From assembly GCA_903933995.1 (NCBI GenBank), contig CAIZMD010000085.1:1-24217 (forward strand): a stretch of 24,217 nt of DNA, given 5' to 3'. Every line of letters starts with the position of its first letter. Position 1 is the stretch's first letter. This document shows, in pieces, positions 6,493-13,359 of the stretch. Source of the stretch: an uncultured Bacteroidota bacterium (GTDB lineage: Bacteria > Bacteroidota > Bacteroidia > Chitinophagales > Chitinophagaceae). Under the pieces are notes generated by a model. The model did not search any database, had not been told where the DNA came from, and worked only from the letters and a program-made list of their open reading frames with translations. A program made the translations under genes and the position numbers.

Positions 6493-7197
6493 TTATTGAT
6501 TGGTCAAGGAGCGAAATACATTTTCTAAGGATTGGCCCCCTGATTGAAGATTGGCAAGGGTATCATTGGCCACCATCTTACCCTTGTGAATAATAATCAC
6601 CCTATCACAGATGGCAGTAACTTCTTGTAAAATATGGGAAGAGAATAAGACCGTTTTATTGCTACCCTGCGCCTTGATCACGTTTCTTATTTCTACAATT
6701 TGATTGGGGTCTAATCCTGAAGTGGGTTCATCCAAAACTAATACTTCCGGATCATGAATCAGAGCGGCTGCAAGACCCACGCGTTGTTTGTAGCCCTTAG
6801 ACAATTGTCCAATTTTCTTGGTGGATTCAGGACTCAGACCCGTTAATTGAATCACGGATTCAATGGCCTTTTTTTTGTCTGCAATTCCGTGCACGCCAGC
6901 AATAAAATCTAAATACTCACGTACATACATTTCATGATAAAGTGGATTGGCCTCAGGCAAATAACCAATTTTACGTTTAGCTGCAATGGGGTCAAGAGAA
7001 ACATCAATACCGCAAACCTTTGCCAGACCAGCGTCTGGGGATAAATAGCCCGTGATCATTTTCATGGTGGTACTCTTACCCGCACCATTGGGACCCAGAA
7101 ATCCAACAATCTCTCCCTTGTTCAACACAAAGGATAATTGGTCCACAGCTTTTTGTGTTCCATAGTTTTTTCCCAATCCACTGACTTCAATACTCAT
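6493..7197 (-). CDS. ABC transporter ATP-binding protein, GldA-like
   Basis: A 234-residue nucleotide-binding subunit: Walker A GPNGAGKST at 35-43, Q-loop position in GYLPEANPLYHEM (glutamate rather than glutamine, seen also in GldA/DrrA-type proteins), signature LSKGYKQ at 132-138, Walker B VLVLDE at 152-157, D-loop SGLDP and switch histidine in SSHIL (His188). Overall it resembles GldA, the ATPase of the gliding-motility ABC transporter of Bacteroidota, but GldA proteins are usually nearer 300 residues and this one stops soon after the nucleotide-binding domain. No permease gene lies next to it; only a GNAT gene follows at 3 bases. The partner permease may be elsewhere in the genome. I therefore give no gene symbol. 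Confidence 0.9.
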   Translation of the reverse strand: MSIEVSGLGKNYGTQKAVDQLSFVLNKGEIVGFLGPNGAGKSTTMKMITGYLSPDAGLAKVCGIDVSLDPIAAKRKIGYLPEANPLYHEMYVREYLDFIAGVHGIADKKKAIESVIQLTGLSPESTKKIGQLSKGYKQRVGLAAALIHDPEVLVLDEPTSGLDPNQIVEIRNVIKAQGSNKTVLFSSHILQEVTAICDRVIIIHKGKMVANDTLANLQSGGQSLENVFRSLTNQ

Positions 7198-7211
7198 GCC
7201 CTAGGTTTGCG

Positions 7212-7219
7212 CAAATTTA
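7212..7219 (-). promoter_or_regulatory. Candidate -7 promoter element for the ABC ATPase
   Basis: On the minus strand the sequence TAAATTTG fits the Bacteroidota -7 consensus TAnnTTTG exactly and ends 14 bases before the ATG at 7197. No TTG is found at the expected upstream distance, which lowers confidence. A transcript from here would have a very short leader. Confidence 0.35.
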
Positions 7220-7271
7220 AACAATGCTCTTTACTTGGTTGTAAGATGATGGTTAAGGCTTTGGTAAATGC

Positions 7272-7520
7272 CTAGTCTTCTTCAATCTCTGCCGAGCTTT
7301 CTGGCAGGTGATCGTATTCACCCTTCCAAGCAAAATAACCAAAGAGCAACATGCCCAAGGCAATGGGAATAAATACCACAATAAATACACCCCATTGAAT
7401 ATAGGTATCCATCACGGGTTTCTTGGCCACTTCTGCCATGGCCGTGCGTACCAGGTAAACAGCGGCTAGTGGACCCAATAAGATCCAAATAATGCCCGCA
7501 TATCTTTTTAGTTGATTCAT
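7272..7520 (-). CDS. Small two-helix inner-membrane protein next to the MFS transporter
   Basis: The 82-residue product has two hydrophobic segments, about residues 8-27 (AGIIWILLGPLAAVYLV) and about 42-65 (QWGVFIVVFIPIALGMLLFG), joined by a polar loop with AEVAKKPVMDTY and followed by an acidic tail ending EIEED. I cannot assign a characterised family. It starts 31 bases after the MFS transporter's stop on the same strand, so it should be made with the transporter. Its size and shape recall small accessory subunits such as YjcH beside the acetate symporter ActP, although I see no clear sequence likeness; an accessory or stabilising role for the transporter is inference. Confidence 0.8.
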   Translation of the reverse strand: MNQLKRYAGIIWILLGPLAAVYLVRTAMAEVAKKPVMDTYIQWGVFIVVFIPIALGMLLFGYFAWKGEYDHLPESSAEIEED

Positions 7521-7551
7521 CTTAATGATTTGAATATTTTAAAAAAACAGA

Positions 7552-9081
7552 TTAATCGTTTACATCTGGATCAATCTTGTTATTAATATAGAGTGTTCCT
7601 ATAACCAAGCATATTGCCGCAATGATAATGGGATAAGCCAGTCCGGCTAATTTGTCATTGGCATAAATTGTGGTAAGCAAAGTGGCAATAAAAGGTGTTA
7701 ATCCACCAAATACCCCATTTCCAATATGATAAGGTAAAGACATGGATGTGTAGCGAATCTTGGTTGGGAATAGTTCTACCAAGAATGCTGCAATAGGTCC
7801 ATAGACCATGGTTACATAGAGAATCATCAAGAATACATAGAAGACCATTTTCCAATAATCAGTGGTGCCCAAAAGTTTCACCACTTTTACATCCGCCTTA
7901 ACGGTATGCATTACAGGGTCTCCATAGAGCGTGTCTTTCTTTGTTTCTGAAATACTCATGCCATCAGCATAAAAGACTTTATTAGTAACGGTTCTAAGGG
8001 TATCCTTGCCATTGTCTAATTGCACCAAACTAGAATTAATGATTTTTTTGTCTACCAATTCTACCTTGCCTTCATTACTTGAGAGGTTCAATAATTGATT
8101 GAATAGAAATTGATAACTAATAATGGCTAAGAACATGCCAGTAAGCATGATCCATTTTCTACCTACTTTGTCACTCCATGCACCAAAAACTACAAAGAAT
8201 GGTGTACCCAATAAAATGGCCCAAATAAGAATGGTACGTGATTGGTCAAAATCAATTTTACATACATTCTCTATAAAAGACTGCGCATAGAATTGTCCTG
8301 TGTACCAAACCACACCCTGCCCCATGGTGGCGCCAAATAAGGCCAACAACACCATTTTCAAATTGGTCTTGTGTCCAAAACTTTCTTTGAGTGGATTTAC
8401 AGAAACCTTGCCCTCTGATTTGAGTTTTTCAAACAGCGGAGATTCGTTCATCTTCATCCTAATATAAATAGAAACAAAGACCAAAATAATAGACACTAAG
8501 AATGGCACCCTCCAACCCCAGTCATTGAATTTGGCAATGGACTTAGCAGCATCAGCGTCCAAGCTATGACGGGTAATCAGGATCACACCCAAGGAAATAA
8601 ATAATCCTAGTGTTGCTGTGGTTTGAATCCAAGAAGTAAAATAACCCCTTCTATTGGCTGGAGCGTGCTCGGCCACATAGGTTGCTGCGCCGCCATATTC
8701 ACCACCCAATGCCAACCCTTGCAATAAACGCAATAGCAAGACCAAGATGGGGGCAAGAAAGCCAATGCTTTCATAGTTAGGAATACAACCAATCAAGAAT
8801 GTAGAACCTCCCATCAAGACTAGGGTCAAAAGAAATGTGTGTTTACGTCCTATTAAATCGCCCAAGCGGCCAAAGAATAAAGCGCCAAAAGGTCTTACAA
8901 TAAATCCTGCCGCAAATGTTGCCAGTGTTGAGAGCAAAGCTGCGGTGGGATTGGTTTTGGGAAAAAACTGATTGGCCAAAACCGTAGCTAGGGAACCGAA
9001 AATATAGAAGTCGTACCATTCAATCAGGGTTCCAAGTGAAGAGGCGCCGATAATCTTCCAAATGCTTTTTGTTTCTTTCAT
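7552..9081 (-). CDS. MFS transporter, metabolite:H+ symporter (MHS) type
   Basis: The 509-residue product (start at 9081) is a 12-helix major-facilitator protein of the ProP/KgtP/ShiA-like MHS group: ASSLGTLIEWYDFYIFG at the start, the loop 2-3 motif GRLGDLIGRK (residues 71-80), RLLQGLALGGEYGGAA (118-133) and the repeat motif SDKVGRK before helix 9. The substrate is not readable; MHS members move organic acids, betaines and similar solutes with protons. Between helices 9 and 10 there is an insert of about 80 residues (329-409) rich in Lys/Asp/Thr, predicted to face the outside; normal family members have a short loop there. The frame runs up to 9150, but the extra 23 residues are not family-like, so the ATG at 9081 is chosen. 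It diverges from acs and is followed by the two-helix protein. Confidence 0.88.
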   Translation of the reverse strand: MKETKSIWKIIGASSLGTLIEWYDFYIFGSLATVLANQFFPKTNPTAALLSTLATFAAGFIVRPFGALFFGRLGDLIGRKHTFLLTLVLMGGSTFLIGCIPNYESIGFLAPILVLLLRLLQGLALGGEYGGAATYVAEHAPANRRGYFTSWIQTTATLGLFISLGVILITRHSLDADAAKSIAKFNDWGWRVPFLVSIILVFVSIYIRMKMNESPLFEKLKSEGKVSVNPLKESFGHKTNLKMVLLALFGATMGQGVVWYTGQFYAQSFIENVCKIDFDQSRTILIWAILLGTPFFVVFGAWSDKVGRKWIMLTGMFLAIISYQFLFNQLLNLSSNEGKVELVDKKIINSSLVQLDNGKDTLRTVTNKVFYADGMSISETKKDTLYGDPVMHTVKADVKVVKLLGTTDYWKMVFYVFLMILYVTMVYGPIAAFLVELFPTKIRYTSMSLPYHIGNGVFGGLTPFIATLLTTIYANDKLAGLAYPIIIAAICLVIGTLYINNKIDPDVND

Positions 9082-9119
9082 GTGGGATGCTTGTGCTGAA
9101 ATCGTTCTAGAATTAGGTT

Positions 9120-9150
9120 GAAACTTACATGATTCCAACGGTTTTACCAA
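9120..9150 (-). promoter_or_regulatory. Candidate Bacteroidota-type promoter for the MFS operon
   Basis: On the minus strand, TTG (9148-9150) is followed after 20 bases by TAAGTTTC (9120-9127), which differs from the TAnnTTTG consensus at one base. A start of transcription around 9113 would leave a leader of roughly 30 bases before the ATG at 9081. Confidence 0.4.
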
Positions 9151-9205
9151 GCAAAGGATTAGCGTATATTTACATTCCTAACATTTGCTATAAAAAAACT
9201 GGATC

Positions 9206-11143
9206 ATGCCTTATCCTTATCAGATCAAATCTTACGATCAGTACAAAGCCGATTACAAAAGAAGTATAGAAGACCCTGCCGGATTCTGGGGAGAAATTGC
9301 CGAGAATTTTACATGGCGTAAAAAATGGGACGAGGTCCTGAATTGGAATTTTACCGAACCCAAGATTGAATGGTTCAAGGGTGGTAAATTAAATATCACG
9401 GAGAACTGTTTGGATAGGCATTTGGAAAAACATGGAGACATGCCAGCCATGATCTGGGAGCCCAATGATCCTGAAGAACACCACAGAATTATTACTTATA
9501 AAAAACTGCACGAAAAAGTTTGTCAGTTTTCTCATGTACTCAAAAACAATGGTGTCAAAAAAGGAGACCGTGTTTGTATTTATATGGGTATGATTCCTGA
9601 ACTGGCCATTGCCGTATTAGCTTGTGCTCGCGTAGGAGCCATTCATAGTGTGGTGTTTGGCGGTTTCTCTGCTCAAAGCATTGCGGATCGTTTGTATGAT
9701 GCACAAGCAGAATATATTGTTACCTGTGATGGTGCGTTTAGGGGCGCCAAAGACATTCCATTAAAGTCTGTCATTGACGATGCTTTAATTGGGAACAGAA
9801 CCGTTAAAAAAGTGATTGTCTGCACCAGAACAAGGACTCCCGTATCTATGATCAAGGGTCGTGATCTTTGGTGGGAAGACGAGATTAAGAAAGTAGAGAC
9901 CATGGGCTTGCACGATTTTCCTGCAGAGGAAATGGACGCAGAAGATCCACTGTTTATTTTGTATACATCGGGATCAACTGGAAAACCAAAAGGTGTTGTG
10001 CATACCTGCGGTGGCTATATGGTTTATACCAATTATACTTTTGTCAACGTATTCCAATACCAACCCGGAGATATTCATTTCTGCACGGCCGATATTGGTT
10101 GGATTACGGGACATAGTTATATAGTATACGGACCGTTGAGTGCGGGTGCTACTACCCTTTTATTTGAGGGTGTACCTACCTTCCCAGATGCTAGTAGGTT
10201 CTGGGATATTGTAGACAAATTCAAAGTAAATATTCTATATACCGCACCAACTGCCATTCGTAGTCTCATGGGCTATGGCCTAGGACCCTTGCAGGGCAAG
10301 CATTTGACCAGCTTAAAAGTATTGGGCACCGTGGGTGAACCCATTAATGAAGAAGCATGGCATTGGTATAGTGAACACGTGGGTAAGAACAATTGCCCTG
10401 TTGTAGATACTTGGTGGCAAACAGAAACCGGTGGTACTTTAATCAGCAATATGGCAGGAATTACACCTGCTGTTCCAAGTTGGGCTACCCTTCCCATGCC
10501 AGGTCTAGAAATGGTCTTGGTAGACGATAAGGGAGAAGAAATTATTCAGCAAGGAGAAGAAACCGTTTCAGGAAATCTTTGCATCAAGAGTCCTTGGCCT
10601 GGTATTCTAAGAACCACTTATGGTGATCATGAAAGATGCCGCACCAATTATTTTGCAACCTATCCTGGCATGTATTTTACCGGTGATGGTGCACTTAAAG
10701 ACAAGAACGGATTCTTTAGAATTACCGGAAGGGTGGATGATGTATTGAACGTGAGTGGACACCGTATTGGAACAGCCGAATTAGAGAATGCCATTAATAT
10801 GCATAGTGGGGTAGTAGAAAGCGCTGTGGTTGGCTATCCGCATGATATCAAGGGTCAGGGTATTTATGCCTATGTGATCTACCAAGGTTCACACGGACAA
10901 GATACCCATGGTACGGCCGAAATGATTAGAAAGGATTTGAACCAAACCATCACTAGAATCATTGGGGCGATTGCCAAACCCGATAAGATTCAATTTGTAA
11001 GTGGTCTACCAAAAACCCGCAGCGGTAAAATCATGCGTAGAATTTTGCGCAAGATTGCCGAGGGCGATTTGGACAATGTAGGTGATATCTCTACCCTACT
11101 TGACCCAACCGTGGTAGAAGAAATTAAACGCGGAAAACTCTAA
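9206..11143 (+). CDS. acs: Acetyl-CoA synthetase (AMP-forming)
   Basis: The 645-residue enzyme makes acetyl-CoA from acetate, ATP and CoA through acetyl-AMP. It has the phosphate-binding loop YTSGSTGKPKG (253-263), DTWWQTETGG with the tryptophan pair that shapes the small acyl pocket (Trp403), TGDGALKDKNGF, the hinge region GRVDDVLNVSGHRIG, and the C-terminal PKTRSGKIMRR with catalytic Lys608, the residue acetylated as a control point in known Acs proteins. The length is typical. The gene stands alone on the plus strand, divergent from an MHS transporter that may supply its substrate (inference). A near-consensus element AACATTTG (9180-9187) lies 18 bases before the ATG but lacks a matching upstream TTG. 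No Shine-Dalgarno sequence is present. Confidence 0.97.
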   Translation: MPYPYQIKSYDQYKADYKRSIEDPAGFWGEIAENFTWRKKWDEVLNWNFTEPKIEWFKGGKLNITENCLDRHLEKHGDMPAMIWEPNDPEEHHRIITYKKLHEKVCQFSHVLKNNGVKKGDRVCIYMGMIPELAIAVLACARVGAIHSVVFGGFSAQSIADRLYDAQAEYIVTCDGAFRGAKDIPLKSVIDDALIGNRTVKKVIVCTRTRTPVSMIKGRDLWWEDEIKKVETMGLHDFPAEEMDAEDPLFILYTSGSTGKPKGVVHTCGGYMVYTNYTFVNVFQYQPGDIHFCTADIGWITGHSYIVYGPLSAGATTLLFEGVPTFPDASRFWDIVDKFKVNILYTAPTAIRSLMGYGLGPLQGKHLTSLKVLGTVGEPINEEAWHWYSEHVGKNNCPVVDTWWQTETGGTLISNMAGITPAVPSWATLPMPGLEMVLVDDKGEEIIQQGEETVSGNLCIKSPWPGILRTTYGDHERCRTNYFATYPGMYFTGDGALKDKNGFFRITGRVDDVLNVSGHRIGTAELENAINMHSGVVESAVVGYPHDIKGQGIYAYVIYQGSHGQDTHGTAEMIRKDLNQTITRIIGAIAKPDKIQFVSGLPKTRSGKIMRRILRKIAEGDLDNVGDISTLLDPTVVEEIKRGKL

Positions 11144-11160
11144 CTACTAAATAGTTTGTT

Positions 11161-11253
11161 CCCCTACCGCTTGCGGGAGGGGTGGCCGCAGGCCGGGGTG
11201 GGTTCCCTCAAAGTCCCCTACTTGGAGGGGTGGCCGCAGGGCGGGGTCGGCTT
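11161..11253. repeat. GC-rich two-copy repeat with hairpin arms between acs and the terC-family gene
   Basis: Copy 1 (11161-11204) and copy 2 (11215-11253) share the 17-bp core GGAGGGGTGGCCGCAGG (11176-11192 and 11224-11240) and similar flanks. Each copy starts with a foldback: CCCCT...CCGC-TT-GCGG...AGGGG in copy 1 and CCCCT...AGGGG in copy 2; copy 1 also contains GGCC-GCA-GGCC. The stretch is strikingly GC-rich compared with the rest. It separates two convergent genes, so it may act as a terminator in both directions. It resembles the intergenic GC-rich repeats scattered in some Bacteroidota genomes. Confidence 0.8.
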
Positions 11254-11258
11254 AAATA

Positions 11259-12050
11259 TTATTTTGCTTGATCCCCAGGCTCCACCTGCTCTGGCATTTT
11301 AGGGTCACGTAACTGAACCGGTTTGCGTTTCACGCGCTCCTTCATGTTCATGATCTCTACAATAAAGCTAAATGCCATGGCAAAATAGATATAGTTCTTG
11401 AGTTGCATTTCATGCGCACGTTCGCTATCCCAACCTTCTATCAATAATACCAAACCAATCATCACTAAGAATGAAAGGGCCAACATTTTTAAAGTAGGAT
11501 GTTTGTGTATAAAGGCAGAAATAAAGGGACTGAAAAGGAACATGACAATCATGGCAATCACCACGGCCGCAATCATGATTTCAACGTGTTTGGCCGTTCC
11601 TCCAGCAGTAATAATGCTGTCAAAACTAAAGACCATATCAATGAGCATGATCTGAAAAACAGCAGCACCAAAAGTCAGGGGCTTGGTGCTAATGCCAGCT
11701 TCTAAATCTGCATCACCTTCCAATTTGTGGTGGATTTCTTTCACCGTTTTATAAATCAAAAACAAACCTCCTGCAATCATCACCAAACTGGCTATGTCAA
11801 AGGGTTTGTTCATGATGGCAAACAAGGGTTTACCCTTTTGAGAGATCAACCAGCTCAGCCCAAAAAGTAAGATGGAACGCATGATAATACCTGTAACCAT
11901 CCAAGCCATTCTACCTTTTTTCTGGTCTTTTTGGGGCAGACGATTGAGGATAATGGATACAAAAATCACATTATCAATTCCCAGAACTACTTCCAGAATC
12001 ACAAGTACCAAAAAACTAATTAGACTGTCTACGGTTAATAAATGCTCCAT
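11259..12050 (-). CDS. TerC-family integral membrane protein
   Basis: The 263-residue product (start at 12050) has about seven membrane helices and both conserved acidic motifs of the TerC/YkoY/YgdQ family: EVVLGIDNVIF (residues 20-30) and MLIDMVFSFDSI (about 135-146). Family members have been linked to manganese export or to metal supply of exported enzymes; others are known from tellurite-resistance loci, but no other ter genes lie here. The C-terminal tail after the last helix is charged (KERVKRKPVQLRD). The frame extends to 12089, but the ATG at 12050 gives the usual family start and lies just behind a candidate promoter. It lies 40 bases after the DUF1501 gene on the same strand and faces acs across the GC-rich repeat. 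Confidence 0.92.
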   Translation of the reverse strand: MEHLLTVDSLISFLVLVILEVVLGIDNVIFVSIILNRLPQKDQKKGRMAWMVTGIIMRSILLFGLSWLISQKGKPLFAIMNKPFDIASLVMIAGGLFLIYKTVKEIHHKLEGDADLEAGISTKPLTFGAAVFQIMLIDMVFSFDSIITAGGTAKHVEIMIAAVVIAMIVMFLFSPFISAFIHKHPTLKMLALSFLVMIGLVLLIEGWDSERAHEMQLKNYIYFAMAFSFIVEIMNMKERVKRKPVQLRDPKMPEQVEPGDQAK

Positions 12051-12063
12051 ATAACTATTTGTG

Positions 12064-12071
12064 CAAATATA
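12064..12071 (-). promoter_or_regulatory. Candidate -7 promoter element for the terC-family gene
   Basis: On the minus strand TATATTTG matches TAnnTTTG exactly and ends 13 bases before the ATG at 12050. A TTA stands 20 bases upstream where TTG is expected. The position favours the start at 12050 over 12089 and suggests expression independent of the DUF1800/DUF1501 operon. Confidence 0.4.
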
Positions 12072-12090
12072 GGGAGCAAGAACATGCAAA

Positions 12091-13350
12091 TTAACCGCGC
12101 ATCAAATCAAGTGGTTTCCCGTTCCAATCAGGGAATAGTCCCTTGCTGTTTTGCAGTTTTAGATGAGACTGGGCCACATTGCTAAAAACGGCCCTAAAAT
12201 CAGTAGATACGGGCAGGTCACGCCTGTCTTCTAAGTCTTCTTTGGCCAAGGACTTGATATTTTGATATACTTGACCACCTTTTACATCATTACCCAATAC
12301 AAATAAGCAGGAAGCCCTACCATGGTCCGTACCACCAGTACCATTTTGATGCGCTGTTCTACCAAATTCGGTCATGGTCATCACGGTTACTTCATCCTGA
12401 TAAGCACTCAGGTCTTTCCAGAAAGCAGCAATAGAATCACTAAAGTCTTTGAGGTTTCTAGCAAATGCCCCATTGGTAGTGCCTTGGTTTACGTGGGTAT
12501 CCCATCCGCCAGATTCTGCAAAAGCCAGTTCCAAACCCACTTGCATTTTTATCAGCACGGCAATTTGTTTGAGTGAATTACCCAGTGCTGTTTGCGGATA
12601 CACCACGTCTTTGGCGGGTTGATAATTTTTGAGTTCGTTTACGTTCAACATTTTCATGGCGTCAAAACTCTCTTTCCCTGTCTTATTCAACAAACTACTA
12701 GAAGTCTGGTCATAGAGGTCTTCAAAAGACTGAGAAACAGTTTTACCTGCCATGGGATTATTGCGCATTTGAATGGCAAAATCCTGCAGATTACTAATGG
12801 CCAATGCCTCATTGTCTCCATAGAAACTTCTGGGTAATGCATTGGTCAAACTCACGGCCCTAAATGGGGTGGCGTCATGACCCATTAAACCCGCAACCCT
12901 GTTCAACCAACCACTGGCCGTGCCTTTGTTAAAAGGGGTTCCAGCTTCCATATAATCCTGCGCGTCAAAATGGCTACGCGTATTATTAGGGCTACCCACA
13001 CCATGTACAATGGCCATGCGTTTCTCTGCAAAAAAAGGTTGTAAAGAAGCCATGGCAGGGTGCAGACCAAAATGGTCATCCAGGTTAAAAAGCCCACCTT
13101 CTTTTTCCAAGGGACTCATGTATAAACCAGGACGTAAGATTTTTAAATTGGGGTCAGCAAAAGGGCTAACCGCCATTAAACCATCCATGGCACCGCGTTG
13201 AAAAATACAGACCATCACCTTATTTTTTTTATAAGGCTGTAGAATCTTTTGGCCGCTGGCGGCCGATGCTATAAAATTAGGCAGTCCACCAAATCCTGTA
13301 GCAAAAAGCGCCATTGCGCCAGATTTCATAAATGCTCTGCGATGTATCAT
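12091..13350 (-). CDS. DUF1501 protein with Tat-type signal
   Basis: The 419-residue product begins with HRRAFMKSGAMALFATGFGG, a good twin-arginine signal (Arg4-Arg5), so it should be exported folded. The body matches the DUF1501 family, which has an alkaline-phosphatase/sulfatase-like fold: VCIFQRGAMDGLMAV, HGVGSPNNTRSHFDAQDYME, ESGGWDTH (Asp284, His286), TEFGRTAHQNGTGGTDHG (Glu328, Asp342, His343) and a following strand SCLFVLG. The Asp/His/Glu positions are plausible metal ligands by analogy with that superfamily; the reaction is not known. The gene starts 9 bases after the DUF1800 gene and the two families are regularly found side by side, so they likely act together in the periplasm or at the cell surface. 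Confidence 0.92.
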   Translation of the reverse strand: MIHRRAFMKSGAMALFATGFGGLPNFIASAASGQKILQPYKKNKVMVCIFQRGAMDGLMAVSPFADPNLKILRPGLYMSPLEKEGGLFNLDDHFGLHPAMASLQPFFAEKRMAIVHGVGSPNNTRSHFDAQDYMEAGTPFNKGTASGWLNRVAGLMGHDATPFRAVSLTNALPRSFYGDNEALAISNLQDFAIQMRNNPMAGKTVSQSFEDLYDQTSSSLLNKTGKESFDAMKMLNVNELKNYQPAKDVVYPQTALGNSLKQIAVLIKMQVGLELAFAESGGWDTHVNQGTTNGAFARNLKDFSDSIAAFWKDLSAYQDEVTVMTMTEFGRTAHQNGTGGTDHGRASCLFVLGNDVKGGQVYQNIKSLAKEDLEDRRDLPVSTDFRAVFSNVAQSHLKLQNSKGLFPDWNGKPLDLMRG

Positions 13351-13359
13351 AGGATGCGT

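Noticed and set aside
6493..7197. Naming the ABC ATPase gldA
   Set aside because: The protein is about 60 residues shorter than typical GldA and no gliding gene lies in the window, so only a likeness is claimed.
11161..11253. Possible CRISPR array
   Set aside because: There are only two imperfect copies with a 10-base gap, each self-complementary, and no cas genes nearby.
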